Shown one piece after another: positions 32,867 to 41,552 of a stretch of DNA of 64,000 nt. This DNA comes from Halorientalis sp. LT38. Its GTDB lineage: Archaea; Halobacteriota; Halobacteria; Halobacteriales; Haloarculaceae. Under the pieces are notes generated by a model. That model saw nothing but the letters and a program-made list of their open reading frames with translations, did not search any database and was not told the DNA's origin. The position numbers were made by a program, and so were the translations under genes. The stretch covers positions 2,232,001 through 2,296,000 of the forward strand of contig NZ_JAYEZN010000001.1 of NCBI RefSeq assembly GCF_037031225.1, in the 5' to 3' direction. Each line of letters opens with the position of its first letter. The first letter of the stretch is position 1.

Positions 32867-33581
32867 CCGGACCGCCGCCCTGGCGCCCGTCCAGGTCGCC
32901 CTGATCGCGCTGTTCGTCACGGCGCTGGTGACCGCCCAGCTGACCGCCTCGAAGGTGCTCGCCTTCTCGCTGCCCGTCGCCCTGCCGGTGACGGGCGCGA
33001 CGCTGTCGCTCCCGGGGGCCGCGCTGGCGTACGCCCTGACCTTCTTCGCCTCGGACTGCTACGCCGAACTGTACGGCAAGCGGGCCGCGCAGGTGCTCGT
33101 CAACGTCGCCTTCGCGATGAACTTCGTCCTGCTCGCGCTGGTCTGGAGCACCATCCTCGCGCCCGCCGCCCCGACGAGCATCGACCCGACCACGTTCCGG
33201 CAGGTGCTCGGTTCCAGCACGAACATCGTGATCGCCAGCCTCGCGGCCTACGTCGTCTCGCAGAACTGGGACGTGCTCGTCTTCCACCGCCTGCGCGAGC
33301 TGACCGACGGCGACAGCCTCTGGCTGCGCAACGTCGCCTCGACCGCCTCGAGCCAGCTCATCGACACGGTCATCTTCGTCACGCTCGGGTTCCTGCTCGT
33401 CCCGCAGGTTCTGGGCGTCGGCGTCGCGCTCCCCCTCGGCGCGGTCGCCGGGCTGATCGTCGGCCAGTACCTCCTGAAACTCCTGATCGCCGTCGTTGAC
33501 ACGCCCTTCGTCTACGCCGTCGTCGGCTTCGCCCGCTCGCGCGACCGGGCCGCCGAGGCGCCCACCGGCGAACCGCAGTAA
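32856..33581 (+). CDS. YhhQ-family queuosine/archaeosine precursor transporter
   Basis: A 241-residue membrane protein with about six helices of the YhhQ/VUT family, which imports 7-deazaguanine precursors in bacteria. Family landmarks are LTASKVLAF near the N-terminus, YALTFFASDCYAELYGKRAA, and WLRNVASTASSQLIDTVIFVTLGF. In archaea the likely cargo is preQ0 or a related base for archaeosine in tRNA. Cargo is inferred. It starts within the RHH gene (overlap 11 bp) and converges on rlmE with one base between stop codons. Confidence 0.87.
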   Translation: MTSNRTAALAPVQVALIALFVTALVTAQLTASKVLAFSLPVALPVTGATLSLPGAALAYALTFFASDCYAELYGKRAAQVLVNVAFAMNFVLLALVWSTILAPAAPTSIDPTTFRQVLGSSTNIVIASLAAYVVSQNWDVLVFHRLRELTDGDSLWLRNVASTASSQLIDTVIFVTLGFLLVPQVLGVGVALPLGAVAGLIVGQYLLKLLIAVVDTPFVYAVVGFARSRDRAAEAPTGEPQ

Positions 33582-33582
33582 C

Positions 33583-34341
33583 TCACTCGACTCGCTGGCC
33601 GAACGAGTAGCTCGGTTTCACGTCGTCGACGCGGACGTCGACCGTCTCGCCTTCTTCGGCGCCCGAGACGAACAGGGTGTAGCCCTCGACCTTCGCGATG
33701 CCGTCTCCCTCGTGGCCGGTGTCGACGATCTCGACCGTCACCGTCTCGCCTTCCTCGACCGGCGCGGTGAGCCGACCCTTGCCCACCAGAAACAGCTCTG
33801 AAGAGGCGTCGCGGGACGCCTCGGGGCGGACCTCGCGGACGTACTCGAACTCGGGTTCGATCTCGGCTTTCAGGTCTGCGAGGTCCTGGCCGTCGAAGAC
33901 CTTGGCCACGAAGTCCCCGCCGGGACCCAGCAGGTCGAGCGCCACCTCCAGCGCCTGCCGGACGAGGTGGACGGAGCGAGCGTGATCGAGGTCGTACTCG
34001 CCGGTCATGTTCGGCGCCATGTCCGAGAGGACCACGTCCGCCTCCCCGACGACGTCGCGCACTTCGTCCTTGGTATCCTCGTCGGTCATGTCGCCCCGCA
34101 CGGTCTGGACGCCGTCGAGGGAATCGATGCGCTGGCGGTCGACGCCGACGACGGTGCCGGCCTCGCCGACCTCCTGTTTCGCCACCTGGAGCCAGCCGCC
34201 GGGGGCGGCCCCGAGGTCCACGACGGTCGCGCCCTCGTCGAGCAGGTTCGCCGTCCGGTCGAGTTGCTTCAGCTTGTAGGCCGACCGGGAGCGATACCCC
34301 TCCTGTTTGGCCCGGTTGTAGTACTCGTCTTTCCCCGTCAT
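33583..34341 (-). CDS. rlmE: 23S rRNA 2'-O-ribose methyltransferase RlmE with C-terminal TRAM domain
   Basis: SAM-dependent methyltransferase of the FtsJ/RrmJ family, expected to methylate the 2'-O of a conserved uridine in 23S rRNA. Residues 1-190 are the Rossmann core with VVDLGAAPGGWLQ (SAM). The catalytic tetrad is Lys23, Asp107 (SDMAPN), Lys147 (VAKVFD) and Glu182 (SSELFLV). Residues about 192-252 form a TRAM RNA-binding domain (GETVTVEIVDTGHEGDGIAKVEGYTLFV), a common archaeal addition. ATG at 34341 fits the family start. Confidence 0.93.
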   Translation of the reverse strand: MTGKDEYYNRAKQEGYRSRSAYKLKQLDRTANLLDEGATVVDLGAAPGGWLQVAKQEVGEAGTVVGVDRQRIDSLDGVQTVRGDMTDEDTKDEVRDVVGEADVVLSDMAPNMTGEYDLDHARSVHLVRQALEVALDLLGPGGDFVAKVFDGQDLADLKAEIEPEFEYVREVRPEASRDASSELFLVGKGRLTAPVEEGETVTVEIVDTGHEGDGIAKVEGYTLFVSGAEEGETVDVRVDDVKPSYSFGQRVE

Positions 34342-34394
34342 CTGATTGCCGAGGATTACCCGCCGAGCCGTTTACCGGTGTCGTTCGGCCACGC

Positions 34395-34958
34395 TCAGAA
34401 CTTCGAGAAGTTCGAGTCGGGGTAGACCTTCCCGTCGGAGAGGTCGACCACGTCGAGGTCCGCCAGCCGGGCCAGTCGGTCCGCCGCCGCCTCCTCGGGG
34501 ACGCCGAGTTCGACCGCGCGGGAGAGTACCCGCTCGCGGGTCGGGACCTCATCGACGAGGCCGTCGGCGTCCAGCACGGTCTCCTCGGCGACGATGGCCT
34601 TCAGGACGGCGCCGTCGTGGCGGCGGTCCCTGACCGTCTCGCGTTCCTCCCACTGGACCGTCAGGGTCCCGTCGTCGTTGACGTGCTCGACGACGAAGCC
34701 GTCGGGCAGGTGGTCGTTCAGCGCCGCGACGAGCGCCGCGCTGTCCAGTCGCGCAGCGAGCGTCTGGAGGCTCCCGTCCTTCGACGTGTGGACGACCTCG
34801 ACGTTGACGCCCGCCTCGTCGACCGCGTCTTCGACGCCCTCGGCCAGTCGGTCGCCGACGTCCTCGAGCACGTCCGCTTTCGCCCGGCGGTACCTGGCCT
34901 CCTCGGCGGCCAGGTCGACGTAGGACTCCATCAGTTCGTGTGAGGACTGGTCGCTCAT
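34395..34958 (-). CDS. Conserved haloarchaeal protein with C-terminal winged-helix-like region
   Basis: A 187-residue acidic protein. The N-terminal half is helical ([38 protein letters not shown]) with a small beta region, [20 protein letters not shown]. The C-terminal half (about 125-187) reads like a winged helix: [43 protein letters not shown], reminiscent of a MCM- or replication-factor-associated helix-turn-helix. I do not recognise the family. Start ATG 34958 ([12 protein letters not shown]). It lies upstream of rlmE on the same strand with 53 bp between, so a shared transcript is possible. Confidence 0.6.
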   Translation of the reverse strand: MSDQSSHELMESYVDLAAEEARYRRAKADVLEDVGDRLAEGVEDAVDEAGVNVEVVHTSKDGSLQTLAARLDSAALVAALNDHLPDGFVVEHVNDDGTLTVQWEERETVRDRRHDGAVLKAIVAEETVLDADGLVDEVPTRERVLSRAVELGVPEEAAADRLARLADLDVVDLSDGKVYPDSNFSKF

Positions 34959-35024
34959 ACCGACCCATCGGCGGCCGCACACGAAACTCCCGGGGTCGTT
35001 TCGGACGCGACCGCCGCGATCCCG

Positions 35025-35636
35025 TCACTCGCGTCGGTCGCGCCAGCGGGCGAGCGCGCCGGCACCGGCCAGTCCCGACAGGCCGGCGAGGAGACCGAAG
35101 CCCGTGCCGTCGCCCCCGGTCTGGGTCGTCTCGGGCCGATCCTCGGCCGCGCCGGCATCCACGTTCCCCGCGACCTCGCCGAGGACGGAGACGTCGGCGA
35201 CCATCTCTTCGACCTCGACCCCGACGTAGCTCCCGGCGCAGCGTTCGACGTCGTTGATGACGTACAACCCGCCGGCGGGAACGGACCGATCGTCCGGGAC
35301 GTACATCGCCGTCTCCGTCGACCAGTGGTCGTCGTCCTTGCGGTCGATCAGCAGGACCTCGTAGGCCATCGTCTCCTCCCGGGGCCAGTTGGCGTACTCG
35401 CACTCCTCGGCCAGCGGGGCCTGGACCGGGTCGGGGTCGGGATCGACGTGGATGAAGTAGCCGGGGAGGCTCTCGACCTGGTACTCCTGGGTCTGGGGCA
35501 GCGCGGCGCGGGCTGTGACGCCCTCGTCTTGCCCGAGCGCGGACCCGGTCGCGCCCGCCAGCCCGACTGTCGCGCCGAGGCCGGCGAGGACGGTCCTGCG
35601 GGAGACCGCGGGGTCGCCTTCCGTGTGCCGTGCCAT
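35025..35636 (-). CDS. Tat-exported protein with PGF-CTERM-like C-terminal anchor
   Basis: A 203-residue secreted protein. The N-terminus carries a twin-arginine signal, [25 protein letters not shown]. The mature part is about 120 residues and of no recognised family ([35 protein letters not shown]-type strands). The C-terminus has a Thr/Gly spacer, then [25 protein letters not shown], which is the hydrophobic-helix-plus-Arg architecture of PGF-CTERM tails cut by archaeosortase A. However, the PGF proline is replaced (GTGFG). Two Cys (CEYANW and CAGSYV) could form a disulfide outside the cell. Export by the local Tat proteins is an inference. Confidence 0.7.
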   Translation of the reverse strand: MARHTEGDPAVSRRTVLAGLGATVGLAGATGSALGQDEGVTARAALPQTQEYQVESLPGYFIHVDPDPDPVQAPLAEECEYANWPREETMAYEVLLIDRKDDDHWSTETAMYVPDDRSVPAGGLYVINDVERCAGSYVGVEVEEMVADVSVLGEVAGNVDAGAAEDRPETTQTGGDGTGFGLLAGLSGLAGAGALARWRDRRE

Positions 35637-35808
35637 CGGTCATCGTCCACCGCTGGCACGCCTAAACCCTCGCTTCCCCTGGGGGAAGGCGCACGGAGTC
35701 GTGACCGACTGGGAACCAGTCCAGACCGCCCGACACCACCCCTCAGCATCCCGGCCTGCGTCCCGGAGCGTCCGGCAGCGACCCGGCGAGGGGGAACGGA
35801 AAGACGGG

Positions 35809-35820
35809 ACTTTTTAAGAG
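35809..35820 (+). promoter_or_regulatory. TATA box of pcn
   Basis: ACTTTTTAAGAG lies 24-35 bp before the ATG at 35844. The A/T-rich stretch is isolated in GC-rich sequence and predicts a short leader. Confidence 0.6.
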
Positions 35821-35843
35821 ATGGGGGCGTAGCCCGGGTCAAG

Positions 35844-36587
35844 ATGTTCAACGCCATCGTGAGTGCAGACACGCTCCGGGCGACGCTCGACTCCGTGAGC
35901 GTCCTGGTGGACGAGTGCAAGATCCACCTCACGGACGAGGGCATCGAGATCCGGGCGGTCGACCCGGCCAACGTCGGGATGGTCGACCTGCGACTCGACG
36001 CCTCGGCTTTCGAGTCCTACGAGACCGACGGCGGGGTCATCGGCGTCAACCTCTCGCGGCTCGAGGAGTTCGCCGGCATGGCCGACGCCGGCCAGCTCAT
36101 CCAGCTGGAACTCGACGAGGAGACCCGGAAGCTCCACGTCCAGATCGACGGGCTCGAAGGGACCCTGGCGCTGATCGACCCCGACTCCATCCGCCAGGAA
36201 CCGGACCTGCCCGACCTGGACCTGCCCGCGACGGTCGTCCTCGAGGGCAAGGACATCAACCGGGCGGTCACCGCCGCGGACATGGTCTCCGATCACATCG
36301 CGCTCGGCGTCAACGCCGACGAGGAGGTCTTCTACGTCGACGCCGAGGGCGACACCGACGACGTCCACTTCGAACTGGGCCGGGACGAACTGATCGACCT
36401 CGTGGCCGGCGACGCCCGCTCGCTGTTCTCGCTGGACTATCTGAAGGACATGAACAAGGCCATCCCGAAAGACGCCGAGGTCGAGATGGAACTTGGCGAG
36501 GAGTTCCCCGTCAAGATGCACTTCGACATCGCCGAGGGCGACGGGACGGTGACGTACATGCTCGCACCCCGCATCCAGAGCGAGTGA
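35844..36587 (+). CDS. pcn: DNA polymerase sliding clamp PCNA
   Basis: Homotrimeric ring clamp that tethers polymerase, FEN1 and ligase to DNA. The 247-residue length is typical. [49 protein letters not shown] is the standard first domain, with the interdomain connecting loop ([21 protein letters not shown]) and the C-terminal TYMLAPRIQ. Surfaces are very acidic, as in other haloarchaeal clamps. It is transcribed alone, with a clear terminator 5 bases after the stop codon. The ATG at 35844 is positioned by the TATA box. Confidence 0.97.
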   Translation: MFNAIVSADTLRATLDSVSVLVDECKIHLTDEGIEIRAVDPANVGMVDLRLDASAFESYETDGGVIGVNLSRLEEFAGMADAGQLIQLELDEETRKLHVQIDGLEGTLALIDPDSIRQEPDLPDLDLPATVVLEGKDINRAVTAADMVSDHIALGVNADEEVFYVDAEGDTDDVHFELGRDELIDLVAGDARSLFSLDYLKDMNKAIPKDAEVEMELGEEFPVKMHFDIAEGDGTVTYMLAPRIQSE

Positions 36588-36591
36588 CGAC

Positions 36592-36611
36592 GGGCTGACC
36601 ACAGCCCTTTT
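36592..36611 (+). terminator. Hairpin-plus-T terminator after pcn
   Basis: GGGCTG (36592-36597), loop ACCA, CAGCCC (36602-36607), then TTTT. A perfect six-base-pair stem with a U-run, starting 5 bases after the pcn stop codon. Confidence 0.65.
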
Positions 36612-36652
36612 CATCTCAGTGCTCCCTTCTCGTATCCGAGTACGTACCTGTC

Positions 36653-38485
36653 ATGCGTGAGCCAGACGACGGTGAGCAGCCGATCGAGCCAGACCCCGAG
36701 GAGTCCGTCCGCGAGGCGGTCGAACGGTCCCGGAGCGGCGCTCCCGCCGTCGGGCGGGTGGTCCGCGACCGCTTCTCGACGGACGAGGTGTTCCAGCGCA
36801 TCATCGCGGCGGCCGACGAGGAGATCACCTCTGGCAGCCGCGAACTGTTCTTCAGCGCGCTCGCCGGCGGGTTCGCCATCACCATCACGTTCCTGCTCTA
36901 CGCGTCGCTGACGGCCTCGACCGGCGGCGACACGGTGTTGAGCGTGATGCTCTACCCGCTCGGGTTCATCTACATCATCATCGGCGGCTATCAACTGTAC
37001 ACCGAGAACACGCTCCCGCCGGTGGCGCTGACGCTCGAACGGCTGGCCTCTATTCCGGCGATGTTGCGCAACTGGCTCGTCGTCCTCGCCGGGAACTTCG
37101 CGGGCGGGGCCCTCGGTGCGGTGGCGCTCGTCTACGGCGGCGTCTTTTCCGACGAGGTGGCGGCGACGGCCATCTCGCTCTCGATGAAGGGCGTCGAGAC
37201 GGCCTGGTGGCCGCTGTTCTCGAAGGCCGCCTTCGCCGGGCTGATCGTCGCCGGCGTCGTCTGGGTGGAGTACGCCGCCCGCGACACCATCTCCCGGCTC
37301 GTGGTCATCTACCTGGCCTTCCTCGCGATTCCGCTCGGCGGCCTCTTTCACTCCGTCGTCTCCTTTACGGAGACGATCTACCTCGTCCTGCACGGGGAAC
37401 TGCTCCTGACGACCGGGATGGTCGAGTTCGTCCTCCCGGTCCTGCTGGGCAACACCGTCGGCGGCGTGGTCCTGGTGACCATCGTCAACTACTTCCAGAC
37501 GACCGAACACCGGCTCGAATCGGCCCGGTTCGAGGGTGCGAGCCGACAGCTCTCGATCCGCGAGTGGCTGTTCGGCGGCTTCGTCGGCCGGTCGTACGTC
37601 CCCCTGATCGACACGGCCGAAGGCCCGGTGGAGAACGGCGACCACCACCGGGTGGTCGTCCCCATCGCCAACCCCCGGACCGAGGCCCACCTCGTGGAAC
37701 TGGGCTGCGTGCTCGCCAGCGAACACGAGAAAGCGACCGTCCACGTCGTCCACATCATCCAGAAACCCGACCGGCCCGTCCGGGGCTACCGCGGGTCCCG
37801 GCGACGGCGGATCATCGAGGAGTCGGAGAGCCTCCTGGAACCGCTTCACGAGACCGGCGCGGACTACGACGTCGGCTTCGAGACGTCGACGGTCGTCTCC
37901 CACCGCTCGTTCGAGGAGATCTTCGACATCGTCCGCCGCAAGGACGGGGACACCGTCGTGATGGGCTGGAGCGAGGACCGCCTCTGGAGCGCGGCCCGCT
38001 CCGACCGGTCGCTGAGCGACCTCACTCGCCGCCTCCCGAGCGACTTCCTGGTCCTCAAAGACCGCGGACTCGACACCTCGCACGTCCTCCTGCCGACCGA
38101 CGGCGGCCCCAACTGCGAGCTGAGTGCCGCCGTCGCCCGGACCCTCCAGTCGATCTCCGGGGCCGAGGTGGAACTGCTGCACGTCGTCGACGGGCCCGAC
38201 GAGCGCGAGGCCGGCGAGCAGTTCCTCTCCGACTGGGCCGTCGAACAGGACCTGGGCGGGGCGACGATGACGGTCGACGACTCCGGCGACGTGGAGACGG
38301 CCATCGAGAACGCGGCCGTCGACGCCACGCTCGTCATCATGGGCGCGACCGAACGGGGGCTGCTCTCGCGGCTGGTCGCCGACTCGCTGCACATGGACGT
38401 CGTCGACGACGTCGACTGCTCCGTCCTGCTCACAGAGCGCAAGGGCGGCTGGGGCCTGCGCGAACGCATCTTCGGTCGCCGGTAA
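36653..38485 (+). CDS. Formate/nitrite-transporter-family channel fused to two universal stress domains
   Basis: A 610-residue protein. Residues about 45-285 are an FNT-type six-helix channel of the YfdC-like branch (EEITSGSRELFFSALAGGFAITITFLLYA ... NTLPPVALTLERLASIPAMLRNW ... LVVIYLAFLAIPLGGLFHSVVSFTETIYLVLHG). Residues about 325-455 form one Usp domain (HRVVVPIANPRTEAHLVELGCVLA). Residues about 475-600 form a second (SHVLLPTDGGPNCELSAAVARTL ... ATLVIMGATERGLLSRL). Usp domains often bind ATP and would sit in the cytoplasm as regulators of the channel. The transported anion is unknown. The N-terminal about 45 residues are acidic. Confidence 0.8.
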   Translation: MREPDDGEQPIEPDPEESVREAVERSRSGAPAVGRVVRDRFSTDEVFQRIIAAADEEITSGSRELFFSALAGGFAITITFLLYASLTASTGGDTVLSVMLYPLGFIYIIIGGYQLYTENTLPPVALTLERLASIPAMLRNWLVVLAGNFAGGALGAVALVYGGVFSDEVAATAISLSMKGVETAWWPLFSKAAFAGLIVAGVVWVEYAARDTISRLVVIYLAFLAIPLGGLFHSVVSFTETIYLVLHGELLLTTGMVEFVLPVLLGNTVGGVVLVTIVNYFQTTEHRLESARFEGASRQLSIREWLFGGFVGRSYVPLIDTAEGPVENGDHHRVVVPIANPRTEAHLVELGCVLASEHEKATVHVVHIIQKPDRPVRGYRGSRRRRIIEESESLLEPLHETGADYDVGFETSTVVSHRSFEEIFDIVRRKDGDTVVMGWSEDRLWSAARSDRSLSDLTRRLPSDFLVLKDRGLDTSHVLLPTDGGPNCELSAAVARTLQSISGAEVELLHVVDGPDEREAGEQFLSDWAVEQDLGGATMTVDDSGDVETAIENAAVDATLVIMGATERGLLSRLVADSLHMDVVDDVDCSVLLTERKGGWGLRERIFGRR

Positions 38486-38605
38486 CCGGTCCCGTCCCTC
38501 GACCGCCCACTGTCCGCCTCTTGCTAGCCCACTGCCCGCTCACCGACCGCCCGTCACACGCGCGTCTGACGTATCGTTTTGTACGAGGACGGACAATAGC
38601 CGCCC

Positions 38606-39271
38606 ATGCCGAGCCTCTCGGAGGCCTACACCGACCGACGGGACCGCGGGAAGCGCGATCCGCGACGGATCGCCCTCGGTGCGGCCGTCTCGCTCGCCGG
38701 TGCCGCGGCGCTCGTGACCGCGCTGCTCGTGGTGACGACGCCGCTCGGTGCCCTCCTCGGGGCCGAAGATCCCATCGCGGCGAAACACCTCGGCGGCGTC
38801 CTCGCGGGGCTGGGCGGCCCGGCCGTCCTCCTCGGCGTCGTCGCGGTGTTGCCCTCCGAGCGCCGCCAGCAGGTCGGCGTCGTCGCCGGATCGCTCGTCG
38901 CCCTCGCCGGCGTGTACCTGTTCTCCGTCGCCTACCCCGCGCGCTGGTTCCACGCCGCCGACCCGCTCGTCTTCGAGACGGCCGTGGTCTACTTCCTGGG
39001 CGCCTTCGTCGCCCTCTGGTACGTCTTCGTCGCCGTCGCGAACTTCCGGCGGCGAAACGACCCCCACGGGACCGTCACCCTCGAGATCGAGAAGGGCGGC
39101 GAGACCCGCCGCGTCGAGGTGACGCCCGCCGAGTTGCAGGAGTACCGCTCGAAACTCGCGGACGGCGGTCCCGTGAACGACGTGATCGGGACCTCGTCGG
39201 AACTCGGTTCCGACGGCGGGACGGACGACGAACAGGTCGTCACCGAGATCGAACGCCGGCACGATCCCTGA
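38606..39271 (+). CDS. Four-helix membrane protein with cytoplasmic tail
   Basis: A 221-residue protein: a basic N-terminal stretch (YTDRRDRGKRDPRR), then four hydrophobic helices between about residues 25 and 150. An acidic 70-residue tail follows (HGTVTLEIEKGGETRRVEVTPAELQEYRSKL). The tail's strand-turn-strand plus helix may be a small binding domain. I recognise no transporter or enzyme motif. It lies between the FNT-Usp gene and priL on the same strand but with gaps of 120 and 80 bp. Confidence 0.65.
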   Translation: MPSLSEAYTDRRDRGKRDPRRIALGAAVSLAGAAALVTALLVVTTPLGALLGAEDPIAAKHLGGVLAGLGGPAVLLGVVAVLPSERRQQVGVVAGSLVALAGVYLFSVAYPARWFHAADPLVFETAVVYFLGAFVALWYVFVAVANFRRRNDPHGTVTLEIEKGGETRRVEVTPAELQEYRSKLADGGPVNDVIGTSSELGSDGGTDDEQVVTEIERRHDP

Positions 39272-39351
39272 GGCCACTTCTCGCCCGATCGAGTTAGCCC
39301 GACTGCGCCGACCGTCGGGTTTATTCGACCCCGGCCGCAACCGAAGGGTCG

Positions 39352-40443
39352 ATGAAGGCGCTCCACGCCCGGTACCCGTTTCTGGCGGCCGCTCGCGAGG
39401 CCGTCGAGACCGCGGGCGTCGACCTGGCCGATCTGGTGGCCAGCGACGAGGCGGTCGTCGAACGGGGGCTGGAGCGCGTCGAGTGGGCGATCACCGACGG
39501 CACCGTCGGCGAGCCCCACCGCCGCACCCGCGTCGAACTCCTCTCCTACCCGGTCGCTCGGGTGCTGGTGTCGCTGGTCGACCAGCACGTCCTCCTGCGC
39601 CGGTACGCCCGCGCGGAGGCGGCGACCGCCTACGAGCGCTTCTCCGAAGAACTCGACGACCGGGCGGCGTTCCAGAGCACGCGCACCGAACGACTCGATC
39701 TCCGGGACCTGCTCGCGGAGTTCGACCTCGCGGGCAGCGTCCACGGCAGCCCAGAGGACGACGGCGGCTACCGCGTCGACGTCGGCGCGTACCTCGAACA
39801 CGCCGCCGGCCAGTGGGGCGACGAGTGGCGGCTGGTCAACCGCTCGCTGGCCGACGGACAGGTGCCCGTCGACGAGACCGAACTCCTCCTCCTGGTCCGC
39901 CAGGCCGTCGAACGCCGCGTCAAGGACGGCCTCCCCTTCGCGGTCCCCGACGAGATCGCGACCGAACTCGAGGCCGAAACCGAGCGGATCAGCGAGACGC
40001 TGGCCGATCTGGACCTGACGCGGGACATCGACACAGTCGTCCCGGACCTGTTCCCGCCCTGCATGCGCCACCTGCTCGACAAGGTCCAGAAGGGCGAGCA
40101 CCTCGAACACCACTCACGGTTCGCCATCGCCGCCTTCCTGACCAGCATCGGGATGACCACCGACGAGATCGTGGACATCTTCCAGGTGAATCCGGGATTC
40201 GGCGAGGAGGCCACCCGCTACCAGGTCGACCACATCCGCGGGGAGTCGAGCCCCACCGAGTACTCCGCGCCGGCCTGTGCTACTATGCAGTCCTACGGGG
40301 ACTGCGTGAACAAGGACGACATCTGCGAGGACGTCATCAACGAGTCCCACCCGCTGAACTACTACGAGCACCGGCTCGACGAAGCCGACGAGGACGAACT
40401 GGTGGACTGGCGTGAGGATGGGGACGCGGAAGACGAGGAGTAA
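39352..40443 (+). CDS. priL: DNA primase large subunit
   Basis: Large (PriL/p58-type) subunit of the archaeal primase, which sets primer initiation and length with PriS. The 363 residues fit the family. The helical N-terminal domain contains the conserved SYPVARVLVSLV region. The C-terminal 4Fe-4S domain supplies four cysteines: Cys237 (FPPCMRHLL), Cys309 (APACATMQ), Cys318 (GDCVN) and Cys325 (DICEDV). SHPLNYYEHRL ends the conserved part. The tail is acidic. Start ATG at 39352. priS is not in the window. Confidence 0.95.
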   Translation: MKALHARYPFLAAAREAVETAGVDLADLVASDEAVVERGLERVEWAITDGTVGEPHRRTRVELLSYPVARVLVSLVDQHVLLRRYARAEAATAYERFSEELDDRAAFQSTRTERLDLRDLLAEFDLAGSVHGSPEDDGGYRVDVGAYLEHAAGQWGDEWRLVNRSLADGQVPVDETELLLLVRQAVERRVKDGLPFAVPDEIATELEAETERISETLADLDLTRDIDTVVPDLFPPCMRHLLDKVQKGEHLEHHSRFAIAAFLTSIGMTTDEIVDIFQVNPGFGEEATRYQVDHIRGESSPTEYSAPACATMQSYGDCVNKDDICEDVINESHPLNYYEHRLDEADEDELVDWREDGDAEDEE

Positions 40444-40457
40444 CGAGGCCTCGTTTT
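40444..40457 (+). terminator. Palindrome plus T-run after priL
   Basis: CGAGGCCTCG immediately follows the priL stop codon and is followed by TTTT. Likely transcription stop for priL. Confidence 0.45.
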
Positions 40458-40493
40458 ACGGCTCCACGGCTCCCTTCGGTCGCCGTTTCGCTT

Positions 40494-40526
40494 CGAGGGC
40501 TCGTTCGCTCCGCTCACTCGCCCTCG
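40494..40526. terminator. Inverted repeat between convergent genes
   Basis: CGAGGGC (40494-40500) and GCCCTCG (40520-40526) flank a 19-base interior in the gap between priL and the oppositely oriented small membrane gene. It is placed to end both transcripts. The interior contains the TTCGCTCCGCTCA-type motif frequently seen between haloarchaeal genes. Confidence 0.4.
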
Positions 40527-40532
40527 CTCTCC

Positions 40533-40739
40533 CTACTCCCGAAACGAGAGCCAGTACCCGACGGCGGTCATGACGACGATAAAGAGACCGACGGAGGCGA
40601 TGACGGCGAGACCGCCGGTCCCGGAGAGATCGCCGTTGGTCCCGAACGTCGACCCGACGACGACGAGGGCCGCGATGAAGACGAGGACTGCCGCGAGCGA
40701 GACGCCCGCTTCGACGACCGTCTCCCGCTCTATGTTCAT
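40533..40739 (-). CDS. Small two-helix membrane protein
   Basis: A 68-residue protein: MNIERETVVEAG, helix VSLAAVLVFIAALVVVG, polar loop STFGTNGDLSGTGG, helix LAVIASVGLFIVVMTAVGYWL, and tail SFRE. It is a typical conserved small haloarchaeal membrane protein of unknown function. ATG 40739 fits the family-like N-terminus. It is divergent from the SWIM zinc-finger gene across about 200 bp that hold two inverted repeats. Confidence 0.65.
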   Translation of the reverse strand: MNIERETVVEAGVSLAAVLVFIAALVVVGSTFGTNGDLSGTGGLAVIASVGLFIVVMTAVGYWLSFRE

Positions 40740-40828
40740 GGCCGGCGATTTCGCCGGCCCGAGCAAAAGGCCTTCGATGCCGCCCCCAGCCCCCGAATTC
40801 GGAGTCTTGGAGGTGCCGGAAAATGGCG

Positions 40829-40899
40829 GGTAGGACACTCCTACCGCGCGAATACGGGGGATGTGGGGCGTGTCCCTTAGGTAGCTCGGGCTCCTACCG
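40829..40899. repeat. Two related inverted repeats in a divergent promoter region
   Basis: GGTAGGA-CAC-TCCTACC (40829-40845) is a perfect seven-base-pair inverted repeat. GGTAGCTCGGGCTCCTACC (40880-40898) has GGTAG/CTACC arms. Both end in CTCCTACCG (40838-40846 and 40891-40899), so the copies are 53 bp apart, close to five helical turns. They lie before the SWIM-domain gene and may be paired operator sites. Nothing else is evident in this 200-bp gap. Confidence 0.5.
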
Positions 40900-40940
40900 G
40901 ACGGTGGACGCGGTGGAACCCAGCAGCGTCCTGATCGCCG

Positions 40941-41552
40941 ATGTCACGAGCTTCCAAGATCGCCCTCGCGCCCGACCTCAGGGACTGCGACGAGCGAACC
41001 GTCCGTGCGTGGATCGAACCGATGGCCGTCACGCCGCTCGGCGGCGGCTGTTACGACGTCGAGAGTCACGACGACACCTACACCGTCGACGTCCCGGGGG
41101 GCCGCTGCACCTGCCCCGACTACTACTTCCGCGGCACGAACTGCAAGCACCGCCGCCGGGTGGCGATCGAGATCACCCAGGGACGGGTCCCATCGCCGGG
41201 CCGGCGCCGCGCAGACTGCGACAACTGTGGCCGCGAGTCGTTCGTCCCCGAGACCGCCGTCATTCCGCTCTGTGACGACTGCCGACTCGACGACGGCGAC
41301 GTGGTCGTCGACCGCGAGTCCGCCGACACGCTGGTCGTCCGACGCCTCACTCCCGATCGGGCCGACGAGTACGTCATCGAAGCCACCGGGACGACCGTGG
41401 CCGAGCACCCGACCAACGACCGCTACCCGGCCGAGGACCCCGTGGTCGAGGCCGTCTACCTCGGCGAGCAACTCCGCACCGACGAGCCGCGCGTCTACGC
41501 GTTCCCCTACTCGCGACTCCGCAAGGCCGAGGACGCCGAGATCGTGGACTAG
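40941..41552 (+). CDS. SWIM zinc-finger protein
   Basis: A 203-residue protein with a SWIM motif CxCxnCxH (Cys56, Cys58, Cys68, His70 in [20 protein letters not shown]). A second zinc site follows (CDNC at 93-96, CDDC at 111-114). The SWIM motif binds DNA or protein in recombination and chromatin factors. The rest (about 120-203) is of unknown fold, with [18 protein letters not shown]. The stop overlaps the hjc stop on the other strand (4-base overlap), a tight convergent arrangement with a recombination enzyme. Confidence 0.8.
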   Translation: MSRASKIALAPDLRDCDERTVRAWIEPMAVTPLGGGCYDVESHDDTYTVDVPGGRCTCPDYYFRGTNCKHRRRVAIEITQGRVPSPGRRRADCDNCGRESFVPETAVIPLCDDCRLDDGDVVVDRESADTLVVRRLTPDRADEYVIEATGTTVAEHPTNDRYPAEDPVVEAVYLGEQLRTDEPRVYAFPYSRLRKAEDAEIVD

